From Rotaria sp. Silwood1 (lineage: Eukaryota; Rotifera; Eurotatoria; Philodinida; Philodinidae), in assembly GCA_905250075.1 (NCBI GenBank), contig CAJNOP010000086.1, forward strand, positions 62,001-126,000: 64,000 nt of DNA, given 5' to 3'. This document shows positions 23,036 through 37,200 of this stretch, in pieces. The translations under genes were made by a program, and so were the position numbers. How positions within the stretch are numbered: position 1 is the stretch's first letter; every line of letters starts with the position of its first letter. Below the pieces are notes generated by a model, which made no database searches, had not been told where the DNA came from, and was given only the letters and a program-made list of their open reading frames with translations.

Positions 23036-24055
23036 ACAAAAACTCTCTCAACCCACTAATACGCGGCAAATGGTTCATATTTATTTTCTATAAAAACAAT
23101 TACTTTGTAAGATAGAGTCTCCTCATTTAGAATGATAATAAATGCCAATTAAGCATTATAACCCTGTTATTATCAAATAAACGTGCTGGGATAAAATAGA
23201 TTCTCAGTTTCTTTTTCATTTTATCCTCGATAATCAACATGACTTAAAATCATCTACTCTATTGTTATATCCGCTTAAGATTTTACAAAAAAATTAATTC
23301 TAACCTTCACTCAATTTTTCTCAGTCGTGATGTTGAACATCTTCTAGATATGAAATATTAATCTATAATTGTTTAACAAAGACAAAACCGCTTGACGATC
23401 ATAACAATATGTATAGGGTCAGAACAGGAGTTCGTTGGACATTCATCTTCATCAGATATATGTGTGATGAAAATTTTAGCTGTCTGTGTCAAGAAAAAAA
23501 TATGAAAAACATCATTAAGAATTTATTTTGAGCTATTGTAAAACACCTTTTACACTCAACAATAAAGAGTGGACAAGGAGCAATTTTTTCTGGCTCTGAT
23601 CATTATATATCAAAAAACATAATTTAAGTTTTAGAAGTATTATTAAGATGAAATTTCTGTTGACATTCAAATAATAGATTTAACTATTTTAGAAAATTCA
23701 GAATTTTTATATTTATGTGACCGCAAAAACTGTCGATTATTCAAATAAGACAACAAAAAATAGCACTTTTCTGTATTCTTTTTATTAATGAGATAGTAGA
23801 ATATATTTTGATGTGTTGAAATAAAAATATGATATGAAGGGTGTAACTATTTTGTCTGGTTAAAATTCTCAATAATGATATAGAGTAAGGCAGGGTAACT
23901 AGACACAAGGACTCGGAATTTCATCTTGTAGAGCTTGTAACTTTCTCATCTTTGAAGATACAAAAAGCTTGTAGAAGAAAAACTTTTATATCAAACTGTG
24001 TTTGCTATGTTCAGAAATTCCATCAGGATGCATTTCCATGAATGTCTTCACCAGA
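23036..24055. other. Intergenic, no gene seen
   Basis: AT-rich spacer between the glycosyltransferase pseudogene and the inverted-repeat element. Nothing assignable. Confidence 0.4.
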
Positions 24056-24859
24056 CACAGTGGGAAGCCAGGCGGACATGCGGGAAAATATTCTTTTCCA
24101 CCATCTAACCGTTTGCGTAAATACATACATATGTGATCTATCATTTCGTAAAACAGTGGTTCTCAAAGTTTTATAGAGCTCTAGAAAAGAATCTGACAAG
24201 GCTTGGACCCCGAAATCGGCATAAATGAAGAAAGTCAAGCCACTCGGCAATATAACACAATATTCCAGAAGCAAACAATATCGCAAAAAACTTGCTCACC
24301 TATGGACTTTATGATAAAAAAAAATTATCGTAATTCAGTTAAAAGTATAGTAAAAAACAAAGGATTTCGAGCCCCAAAACCTATCTGAATACATAGCGCT
24401 TCGTATATTGTAAACGCTACAAAGGAATAAAGTCTGGTCGAGCTCAAATTTTTACTAAATGCTCCGACGAACGTGTCCTACTTATGGTAGTAGCGAAAAC
24501 TCATGAAATCTTTCTGAGGCTATTTTACAGAATGTCCAAAAACCCAAAGTTTCTGGTCGGAAATCCAGTTTTAGGCACCCGTATTACATTTTGGAGAAAA
24601 ACCAAGGTGATATTCGGAATCAATACATCAAACTACATCGAATGATATGTAGCTCAACTTATTTTTCAAAAAAACTTTTTCGAAGAAAAAAGGCTGAGGT
24701 CCCCCAGCCATATTTTTTCTAAAAAATTTTTTAAAAAAACCTTTTATTTTCTTAAAAACGATTTTCTTAGTGGTATAATGTCACTTCTAGTCAAATTAAA
24801 GCCATTCCTAAGCAAAAAAACTGCATGTCCGCCTGCTTATGCGAAAGCTCCCCACTGTG
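24056..24859. mobile_element. Non-autonomous inverted-repeat element (about 804 bp)
   Basis: The ends are CACAGTGGGAAGCC followed by AGGCGGACATGC (24056-24081) and, inverted, GCATGTCCGCCT ... CCCACTGTG (24823-24859). The 12-bp and 9-bp blocks match exactly in reverse complement; the right arm carries about 9 extra bases between them. No transposase frame lies inside. I do not see a convincing target duplication, so the superfamily is open: a CACAGTG end resembles the Transib/RSS heptamer, while CAGTGG would fit hAT. Confidence 0.6.
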
Positions 24860-25232
24860 CGACTTACGCTTTTAATTGTTATTATTTCGTACGAAAAGAA
24901 AAACTTTATTAAAGTGAATATATTTATTACAGAGAAAATATCGAATGAAAAAAAAAGTCGATGAAAGCATTGATGAAAACGCTTAGGATATAAAAAAAAA
25001 TATCATAGAAAACGGAACACAGAGTGCAAAAGTACCGTTGCACAAAGTAAGCATATATTCAACTAACTATATAAATAAAATAAATTATTTTTGTTTAAAT
25101 AAAAATAACATCCCAATACGTGTTGTTTGTTGTTAATTTGCAAAGTTGTACTCACAAAAAAGAAATACTCTATGTCCATATTATCAACGGAGCTATGCCT
25201 AAAAGAAAAAAAGAAATAAAATAACATATAAT

Positions 25233-28200
25233 TCATCGGTTGATCGGCATGATCAGAACATTATCATGACAGTCATCTGATGATGATTGTCCGAAGTCAT
25301 TATGGATAATGAAGCGAACAATCTTACCTTCACGTGATGTCCAATCAGGTAAATAGTTTTCTTCATCAAGAAAATAAAGTGGATATTCGACTACAAAACC
25401 TTGAATGCCTTTCAATTTTTCTTGTGCCTTCAAAACAAAATAAAAGCATTATTCAAAAAATCTATCAAATATATATACACAGAGTGGGCCAAAAGTCACC
25501 GAGCAATCTTTGATTGCGAATAACTTTTGATAGGAAAAATATAGAGAGCTGTGGTCTTCACCATTCGAAAGAGAAGATGAAGACGCATAGGGCAATATAA
25601 TATACACTGATTTGACTTAGTAGTTTTTTCAAGAACGTAAATCGATGTTTTTGAAAACCAATGTACTCTGTAGGAAGACTATACTGGAATTTTTATTATT
25701 TGGTATGAATTCGAACCGCTCCGGGGAAATGCCGATTTCTCTATTAACACCAGTAAGAAAAAGTCGCTTTTATGGGGTTTTTCTTATTTTATGAGAAACG
25801 TTTTTTCGACAAATTTTTTCAGGAAGTTGATTCAGAAAAATACAGAAAACATTTTAGGAAAAATCTATAATATAAGATTCAATGCGTTTTCATTTCTTTT
25901 TTTTTTACAACGGTGAAAAAACGTAGCTCTCTATCTTGTTCCTATCCAAAGTTATTCGTAATCAAAGACTACTGGGTGACTTTTGGTCCACCTTGTATGT
26001 TTGCATACATACTTCTATGGGATCAGTATCTTTCAGCTTAGCCATATCATTATATGCAGTCACTTGAGCAAATGTTCTAGCATGATCAGTTGGCATTGTA
26101 GCAAAAACTTCTTCGTAAATAAGTGTATTTTGTTTTGCTACATTTTGAAAATAACAATAAAACTCGTCTGATACTGGATCAGTTACATCAATATTATTTG
26201 GGTTCTCGAATTGAATACCTAATAGCATCCTAGAAAGTAAAATAGTTTCCTATGAAAACAGTTGGAATTTTAGATTCGAAACATACTCAAAGATCTTTTT
26301 ACGCCAACTAGAACAAAATTTTCCTACACGAACTGGTTGTCCATTAAATTGACTATCTTCTTCTTCAACATCATCTATTACAATACAAAATTCACTATCA
26401 CGATTACCAACTAATGAACGATCATTGATATTTGCACTACCGCATATAGCCATACGATCATCAATGATCATTAATTTTGAATGAACATATATTATTTCAG
26501 TTACCTAAAACAAGACAAAGAATATTTGAATCATATCAATAATAAAATATTTTACTTACTAGACGACCCATTAGGATATCATGATTGCGCATACCAAAAC
26601 AACTAATATAATCACTTGGTGTAATACCTAAATATCAAAAACACAGTTGAATGATATATATATGTTTTTTCAGTTATAGATTGATTTTCAATATATTCAA
26701 AATCGATTCAAGAAAATAAAAATTGCATTTCAAATAAGCGTTTTTTTTCTTCTTTTCAACATTTTACAAAGCATCGCATTGCATTACGTCAACTAAAAAA
26801 AAGTGTTCACTATCATCATCCAACTGAGTAGGTATTATGGAATACAAAATCGTACCCATAACATCTTTACTCGTCGTCGTTATATCAATAAATTACACTT
26901 TTATCTCTAGAATTTCTTTTCTATATAACACTAAATATATGGTAATATAAGCTCTATTTTCTGATCGAGTTACAAGAGAAATTATCAGCTGCGTGAATGA
27001 TGCTTCTTTTATGCAAAAATAAATATATATTTGTGAAAATTGTTTATACTTTGAAAATCATTAACAATCCTAATCGTTAGACTTAGACTTGATCTTATCC
27101 TACAAGTATTTTCCTTTGAAAATAATTAAAATCATAGAAAAAGCTGTTAGAACAATATCTGCGAGATTAAAACGGAAAATAAGATGCAGCTAGTGTTGAT
27201 ATTCACATAAAAGTTACTTCATTCGATTCATTTTAGGACATATTTCTGTATCATAGCTTATAGAATCTTGTGCAGCTGGCATTAAGGAGTAGTTCATAAA
27301 TTCTCACAGGATCTTAATGATATAGGGTCTTTGATAATCTGTAAAGACTGTCTCGCACGATTTTGTAAGTCTTCATTAATGAGATACCAACGAGATATCA
27401 ATTATAGAATAGTTAACTAACTAATTCTTTAACTGATTGGTTATTTAATTGATTAATGAGTTGATCCTTGAAATCTTTAACGATTATTACAATTCATTAA
27501 GCATCTTTTTTGAACATTGATAAACGTACGTGCTCATTGTATTCCTATTGACTATTGTAAATTATAATATAAAATTTTAAAAAATTTTAATCTATCCTAT
27601 GCACTTTCGTATCTGCTATCAAATAACAAGAAAACTATGATAATAATACTGATTTACCTGCTTTTTCAAGTCGTTTAAATAATGAATTATCACCCTTAAT
27701 AATCGAACGCATAATAAAATAAAGTACAGCTTGTACAGCCTTCATGTTATCAAAACCAGGCAAAAGAGGAAGAAGAATATAAACACGAAATTTTTCATCG
27801 TTTCTAATCAATAAAACAAAACATTTTAAAATGTTATATAATAAAAAAAAATATTTCATACTTATATGCACGTTTTATACGTTGAAAAAGCACTTCACTT
27901 AATTTGTTTCGAACTACTTCATCTTGAGCAATAGTAATGAAGAACTGATTCTAAATAGAAAATAATAATCAAAAATAGTATTTGTGTGAAATTAATTTAC
28001 TTCAATATATATAAAATGTTTAGCAGCATCAATCATTTGTATATAAGCATTTTGAATCGATAATTCCATTGATTTTGTTTTTGCTGACCATGGTCCAACT
28101 GATCGAACACACTAAATGCAAAATTCATGTGAAAAATAATTTTTAAAATGAATATTAATCTAAAACAATAACTTACCTGAGCATTTACCCGAAATGGTTC

Positions 28201-31200
28201 ACTTTCAAGAAAATCTTGCCAGTTTTCAACAGTCAAGTCTTCGGTATCATCATATGACTTAGGTAGTAGAAATGGATAGAAATCATTTTCTGGATATTTT
28301 TGATGCTTAACAAAAAAAAAAAAAATTCAAAATTTAAATTTAAAAAGTTTTTGCTCGTTTTTCTGGTAACTTCTATTTTCAGTGAATAAATTCATAACCA
28401 AACAATTAATTAGTTCATTGTCAAAAGTCATTGATTAATATGTGGATTGATAATCAGGTCAAAAATTTATTAATAGATAACAAGCGTGTGGATGATTGTT
28501 TATGCTAGTTTTGAATCATCCTTTCATCTAAACTATTGTCTACAAACTCAAGTAAATGTAGAGATTACAAACTAGGATGCTCCGAAGTCATCAGGCTTGC
28601 GTGTTGAGTCAAGCAGTTTTTTCAAAGATTGGTAAGCAAAACAGCGGAGAAATCGCGAGAATTTCGACGGAGAAAAAAGTTTTCAAAATTAGGGAAGGAA
28701 TTAAGCCTCGACTCTGAGCACCTGTCACTCTGCTACTTCCAGTAGCCTTTTGAGTAAAAATTTAGACAAAGAAAATCGACGTTAGAACAAATAGTCGTAG
28801 GAAAAACTTTGCAACATATTCTTTGTTAAAAAAAGAAGTGCTAATCAATGTATCATATTAGAAAATCTACTCTCATGTCTTTAATAATGTGATCTATATC
28901 AAATTATTTAAACAGATGAGAATTTGGAGTGCACATATATTTATGTTTAGAGTTTAGCTGCCGTTTTATATGTTAGTGAGAGTGTCTCCATATGGCTTTG
29001 GGTCAAGGACAGTGGGATTTGAGTATGATTTAAACAAACTATAACTGTCCTCAGTATGCCTCTTCTCTTAAAATATACACCGACGTTGAAGTCTTTACTC
29101 TCATCCGAAAAATATATTTCAATCGTTTATCTATGCGACGATATGTATCCACGGTGCTTTGCTCTGCGATGATCTATCCAATCAATATGAAACCTGCATC
29201 TAATGGTAGACCTGTTTTTGACCAAGCAGAAGATTTAACCGAATTAGTTAACAACTCTGATGGCAATCAATCGTTTTAGTAATAAACTAATTAATTATAA
29301 TAATAATTTACATATAAAGTAGATTATATTTGATACGGTGGTCTTTGATTATGAGCTTATTTAGCAAAAATGGAGTTGACCATTTTTTTCAACTAACTTT
29401 ATGAATATTCCATCGTTGAATAAAATGTCTTGCAGTATCTCGAGCTGTTTGACCAAATACAACCATTGCTTCATCATGCCACGGCATACGAGGTATTGAT
29501 TTTCGATCAATATAATCTACATTAGAATTTACATAAGAACATTTGACATGAATGAGCAAAATGAAACAAAAAAAAAAGAAGAGCGAATCACCTGTACTAT
29601 AGTCTTCGAGATTTGTCACATCTTTTTTATATGCATTTGAATAATCTTTTCCAATAAAATATCGATTTTTCCTGTCAATTTCAAGTGTTGATGGAGTAAG
29701 TGATTGTTGTTCTTCAAGAATCTCGTTATTATCAGCATCGTCATTGTTTTGTGAAAGATGATCTAAAAATAGTGTTGAAATATATAGAATAGAAATTTGG
29801 ATTTACTCCTCAACCCCTTTTCAGAGAGACTGTAATAGTCAAATTAACTAATTACTTAAACGATTAGATAGTTAACTAATCTCTTATTAATATCTTGTTA
29901 GTAAATTTTTAATGATCCATCATAGGTATTTTCAAATATGATAAGCGATTATATGTCACTAAAATCTAATTGAGAATATTTAAACTGCTTGTTTATTGCA
30001 GTTCTCAAGAATTAATTAAAAAATAACGAATAAGTAGATCCAAAGGTCTATCCAAGAAAAAAAAGATTCCTGTAATTAGTAACACCAGCTACATAATGTT
30101 TCACATTTTAATCAGAACTTATTTATTCTGTTTAACCTATACAAAAAATTTCATTGACAAATATATTTACTCATTTTAACAATACCTAAATGTCATGGAA
30201 GAAGTTTCATTATAATAGTTCAATGCAAAATTTAATTTTCTTTCTAAAATTCTTCTTAGATTTCTTCTTCACGAGCTTACAGCTAGTTGACAGTGAGAAT
30301 ATATTATTTACATTGACCAAAATAGGCCTTTTCTTCAGCTATTTATAACTTTTCTCAATGAGATAGTTCGATAGTTTTGAATCTGTAGCATTTCAAAGAA
30401 CTTCCTTCATGCTAGACGATATTTAAAAAAAAGCCTTTATTTCGAATTTCGAATATAACAGATTTCGACCATTTCTGCATATGTATAAAAAAGAAAGAAA
30501 ATTCGATAAGGTATTTTGAATAAGAAGTTCGCTTTATATACATTAATACAGAAGAAAAATCGATGAGAAGCTAGCACAACGCGATCAATTATCACGACGA
30601 GAGAAACAATGTTAGGGTATGAATGTGGATACGGATGATGAGAAGATAAACACTCACACCCACTCAGTGCTAGTTCATTTGATTCAGAATCAAGTTCTCT
30701 ATCGAATATATCTAGTCCGATGGCGTTGCATCATATGTTTTAAATGTCGACTCTTCTCTTTTTGATTTTTTCATTTGTTGGTGGCATCTTTTGCATTCTA
30801 AATGGTATGTGCTGTCCGAGTTCGTGAAAAACTATTTATTTTTTTTCTCTTGGAGTTTTATTCTCTTGAAATCTATAAGTTGTTGGTAACTAGGGAAAAT
30901 ATGTCGATATTTTATATTTTTTTTCCTATTGATGAGTTCCTATGTGATATATGAGTAGTCGACGTGTGTTAGCTTCACATTGACATAAGAAGACAAAACT
31001 GAAACTACATGGAAACTTTTTTTATACATAGAGACTATTGTTCGTCTCCATGAAAGGTTTGGTATTAATAAAGTAATTTAAGACACCCCGTTTCCTACAA
31101 AAACTCAATTGTCATCAGAAAAAATCAAAATTAGAATAAATATAATAGAAATGAGTTTGAGATCTGATATTTAACAATCGATATGATTTTTAGTTTGGTA

Positions 31201-34200
31201 TCTTATTTTCTTCTTTTTTGAAACGCCTGTAATGACTTTCATTATCGTCTGCTTAAAAAATACACTTCTTTTAGATTTATGCTATTATGTGATCTTATAT
31301 TTCAGAATTCTAAAAAAAGCTTCATTGTAATTCTGTACTTTTGTTTTCTTTATAATAGGATGTTAAACTGCGTTGACCCGCCGAGTTTGTTCTCTATATT
31401 AAGCTTTTTTTTTATTATTATTTTATTTAAAAAAAAAAGCAATTCTTTAAATAGATAAATATTTTCCTAAGAGTTTTTCACAATATTCCTGACATCTTAC
31501 TTTTTCTCCATATAAAAAATTATAAGATTTCTCAAACGAGAAAATGTATAGAGAGTTTCGAAGTGTCAAATGACTTGTTTTTCATCCTTAATTCTGAAAT
31601 ATTTGCTACATACATCTTGGTAGAGACATGAGTTTTTTCAACATAGTCTCTCCACTTTGCTTCTAACACATTCTGAAAATTTCATATGACTTGAATCAAT
31701 CTTACCCAAGGTCAATTTTTGATGGAGGGAAGTGATGAATTGAAGTGAGAAAAACATAGTTAAAAAGAGCATGAAACTCTCGTTCTATTTGATCATTTAA
31801 AATCATCTCTAATGAGCATAGAAGTACACAACTATTGATCAGAAATGTTGTCAAAAGACTTTATACACAATTTATTTATTTAATTATTTACTTGAACTAA
31901 ATGTTGCCGTTCCGGAATAAATCATCATGATCGTCAACTTTCTTTTCTATCATGTTCAAATACACTTCTGTCATTTGTTACTCGTGTATCTTCAATAGGA
32001 ATCATTCAATTTAATTATTCCTTTCAATAAAGATAGAAAAAGAAAAGATTTCCTATTAAATGTACAGTCTGTGAAACGATATTTACTAGTAGCATTGCAC
32101 GAGCAACATTTAACACGAAAAGAAATAACACGAGTAAGTGTAGTAATAAGAAAACTAACAATATAATTATTCTAGCAAAAATATAGAGTGAATATTAGCA
32201 TGTTAGTTGTGCAAAATAATATCAATGCAATACCTTCTATACTTTTTTTGTAGTTGTTAAGTAATAAATCCATCAAAAATGTAGAATATTCATCATCATC
32301 GTTGTCCAAGTTATGATAGTCTTTATTTTTATTTGCATCTATTTAAATGAAGAAATATTTGTACAATAATAATCAAAAATATCAGAATGGATAATACTTA
32401 TTAAATTCAGATAACGTAAAAATAAAGTAGTTTACTATATTGTTTTACAATTAGAAATAGAGTTTGATTAAATTTTATAGCAAACGAATTTATGTATAAT
32501 ATCATACACTCATTCATATACATACGAAACAACAATTTAATTTATAATGGTCTTCCTCTGACATGTAAATATTATTATTTTCTGATTTTCTTTTCTAATA
32601 AATAAGAAATGACATTTATTCGTACCTGTCAAGATTGGTCGCATCACTTGATAAAGAGATAAAAGTCAGAATAATGAACAAGTTTCGAAAAAAATACAAT
32701 AGAATTATTTACAATCTTTAACTGTTGATTTGATATCGAATGCTTCTTCATTTTCGTCAGTTGAATCAGGAAGCACAACTTCTTCATTTATTTCATTTAG
32801 AGGAGCGAATGCTGATCTCAGAAATTTAGAACTCTAGAATAGACTCTTAAATATTATATGTAAAGTCAAAGCAAGAAGTATTGGAACACACTGGTACTTT
32901 ATATATTTATTGATTTATGAAGTAAAAAGAAGAGACAAAGTTTCTCTTTTTTTATCAATAGATAGTTCATACTTCATATCATTTTACACATCAAAATCAA
33001 GAATTTCTTCTATGATGTTGAATTATCGAATATTTTTTCATAAAAGTAGCCGATTTTTCGATGCATTCAAGAAAAAGATTCTTCTCTTTTTTATACAAAA
33101 GCATTCACTTTTTCAACATCAAGATTATATCATATGTATATCACCAGAACGAGTACACCGAAGTTTATCGCTTCGCATGCTTTTTGCTAGAGAAAAAACT
33201 TTTTTTTTTTACAATAAAAACTATTTCAAAAAAAAAACAAAAAAGAAAAGATCTCTTAATATGATAGTACAGATGAGAAATCATTGAGATTCTTTTTTGG
33301 CGTTAAGTGTTATTGGGATCTCTTTGATCGTATAGGCGTAAAGGATAGAAAAAGATGAAATTTTCATTTTCCTCTCTTTTTTTTATGCAACAAAGATCTT
33401 TTCTTATTAGCTTTGAAAAATTAGTACGTTGATGAGTATGTGGGTATAGAGTGTTGGTGATAATTTTTCATATCTTCATATTCTAATTTTTTCAAAGAAA
33501 ATAAAAAAAGAACCTTGTTGCATAAAAAAAGAAAGGAAAATTAAAATTTCTTCTTTTTCTATCCTGCAGACCAACACGACCAAAGATATCCCAATAACAC
33601 TTGATCCCCAAAAGTTACATTATTCGTCAATATACCAATTTGTACAGAACTTTTTCTTCTATGGTTTTCTATACATTATATATATATATATCTGACATTA
33701 TCCTTTTTTCATAAATTTACTTTCGAGGATAGTACTCCTCGTCAAACTTTCAGTTTTTGCAGTAAAAACTCTCTACTATTATATATGAAAGTGAATATCA
33801 AGAAAAAATCTCGATGATTTCTCATCTGTACTATCATATTAAAAGATCTTTTCTTTTTTTTCTTTTGACATGGGTTTTTATTGGAAAAAAAATGAATGCT
33901 GATGTATACAAGAAAAAAAAAACTTTCGATAATTAAAGATGATAGACGAAATTCTTAATTTTAATACATAAAATAATATGAAGCATGAACTATCTATTGA
34001 TGAAAACAGAAATTTCAGCTCTTCTTGATACCTCATAAATCAACAGATGCATAGAATACAAGGATGTCCCAATACTTTTTGACTTGACCCTAAATGATGA
34101 TTAATTCTTTTTCTTTCTGCTCCCGGTTTTATTATCTTATTTCTCATTTTAGTTTTGTTACCTTAATCGGTATTTCACCAGCTTCTTCGGCCATTTGTGT

Positions 34201-37200
34201 AGTAGTTATTTGTGCTGCTTCTACTGTTTCTATGTTACCCGACGCTACATTTTCTGCAGCTATTTCAGATGAAGATTTTAATGTTGTGTCATTTTCATCG
34301 CCCAAATCAACAAGACTGGAAATAAAAGAACAAAAGTTTGTATCTCAATGCTTCGTCCAACAAATATGAAGTTCCTTATTCATGTGAATTCGTCTGAGAT
34401 TACACAACAATGAAGCAATTTCCAAGGCAAAACTTCCATCAGTAATTTTCTCAAACATGTATGGTCTTAATTATTGCTACATTGTTGTACATGATATATT
34501 ATGTGAAATCGATAGTTCATTTAGAGATTTATGCAATGCCAACCTTGTAGTAGAATAATTCATAAGAATATCTCTCGAAAAAAATTATCAATTATGAAGA
34601 GAATATTCAAATAGTTTTCAATGATTTATTTTTTTTTAAAACTATATATAAAATTATCGTTGATAATTTGTAGATGAAAGCTCATGAGTTTGTTGTGTAA
34701 TAATTATTCAATGATCACTTAATTACTAATCAGAATAAACAGTATGGGTTTCATGTTAGATGAATTAAAATTATTTTATCAGAGGAATTTGTATAACTCT
34801 TCCTAGGAAAAAAAGTATAACTTTTCATTAAATAAAAACATTCTCAATGGCACATACAGGGCTGTACAACTACAATCTAGTGGCTACCAACATCATTGAC
34901 TGAATGTAACTAGCACACACTAGTGCCAATATCAGTGAAGCATCGGAATATAACGATGCAGAAAGGACATAGTGTTGATAGAGTTGATGTTTGGCTTTTT
35001 TAGAGAATGCTGATGTCAGTTTAGTTAGTCTTATAGTGAACACCGCTGCCGATGTAATCAATGTCACAACAGACACTTTGGGATAAATCGTTATTCCTAA
35101 AGTAGGATACACTTAGACTACCCTGTAAGCCTTTATCCTAGACACATGGAAAACTCTCATACATATGGTTTTTCTTCTTATTAAAAATAGATGCATGATG
35201 TACATAGAAACAATATGAAATCTAATATAAAACAGTAACTCACCGCATATATTCATCATCCCACCGACCATAACATAAATCAATTCCACCAACGAAGGCA
35301 ATCTTTTGATCAATAATAACCATTTTTTCATGATGAGACCACAAAATTACTCTATCCTTAATATTAAGATCTGGATGTCGAATAACCTTAGATATTAAAG
35401 CAAATGAACTATTTATGTTAATTTTAATTAAAATATTAAACTGACTTTAATAAATCCTTTTGTACTTTTCGAAAGTAATTTTTTTTCTGTATATAAACTA
35501 TTTAAAGATACAGCATATGGAATTTCTTTATAAATCATCACATAAACACGAACTCCTGCATCCTAAAATTTATAATTATGAATTTTAACAAATACAAATA
35601 ATAAAACAAATCAAAATCTTACCGCTATTCTTCCTAATATATTATCGAGTCGAAATGTTTCATCATCTGTTGGTCTTATCAACATAACTTCAGGTGAAAG
35701 CCACCAATCAGTAATAAACACTTCTTCTTTAGCTGTCAAAAGTGCTTTAGCAACGGCTTGCATATATGATTTACCATTAATAAACCTATAATAAATACTC
35801 TATTTTAATACAAGATCATTTTATTATTTTACCAATAAGCTAATTGATTTTCTCGAATAGGTACGTATGAATTAAATCGACATCCTGTTGCACTAACAAA
35901 ATCTTTTGCTTGTTCTGTTAAATTTGATAAATTTTCTATCCATTTATCACGATCACGTGCTGTTGGACATCTACCAACAAATGTTTGTTGTAAATTGCTT
36001 ACTTTAATACCATCATCACTACCAGCATTATCAATACCAGTTAAAACTTGAAAACCACGATCAACTAACATAGGAAACCGTACTTCATGTGTATCTGGTC
36101 GTATATTAACTATATAACTATCTTTAATAACAAACCATCTAGACGTCGAAAATTAAAACCTTTTTATTGACAATATAATTCATAAGAAAACAAAAAGACT
36201 CATACTTGAGACCATGGTGACATTCACATGAATCACAAAAAAATGATGAAAAGAGAGTATGCTGACCAGAACAACGATCATCAGATTGTTTTAACAGATG
36301 ACCTTCTTTTCGACTGACTGATAAACCATGAATGAACGATAGACAACTTACTTCGAAAAATTCACGCTAAAAACAAATAAACTAATATAATATGATGTTA
36401 TAAGAAATAACCGAAAAATTATTGAATCAAAGAAAGCTTATTTTATATGTAAATTTTTATTCTAATTAATTAGTTCACTTATTAAGCTTATCATTAGCAT
36501 ATGAGTTATTAACCATTCGTATTTAGTAACCAGATCAGATGGTTGCGAACAAATGGCACGAGGATAGGTGATGTACGGATATTCTTATATTTTTATCCAC
36601 ATCTTATCCTTTCCCTACACAGACCTAGAAATTACCAACTGCGATAATTACCAATTAAATTGGTTCTCTACTCAAATGATACTCAATCAATTTTTTTAGT
36701 CTGTTTAATACTTTTAATATTTATATATATATAATAGATTATATTTGATTCAGTAGTTTTCAGTTATGATTCCATTCAGCGATATTGAAATTAGAGAAAA
36801 TCATTTTTGGCAAAGACAAAATTTTTCAAACATGAACTCAATCATCAGAAAGAAATTTCTCATAAACACTAAATATTTGATTAATCTTTATGTTAAAATT
36901 AGTAACAATGTTAATGAAAAATATTTCGATTATAATCGGATTTTTGTGCAACAAAGCCAAAATTATAATTGAAACATTTTCCATTTAGAATATCAATTTC
37001 GACTTCATACCATAGCTGGATGTGCACGAAATTTCGGATGTTTAAGAACTTTATTGAGATAATCGACAAGAATATTCTATGCAAAAAGAAACAAATGAAT
37101 AAGGGAAGAAAAAAAGCAAAGTTCATTGTATAACTTACAGAATATTCTTCAATATTAGAATCATTAACAAGTCCTTCTTGATGATTTCTTTTTGGAAAAA

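Noticed and set aside
32910..33287. 125-codon plus-strand open frame in a PLD intron
   Set aside because: It lies within one arm of the palindromic element, is Lys/Phe/Ser-rich from A/T runs, and has no recognisable motif.
34870..35112. 80-codon minus-strand frame between PLD exons 11 and 12
   Set aside because: It falls inside an intron of a model whose phases are consistent without it, and it has no similarity to the PLD family.
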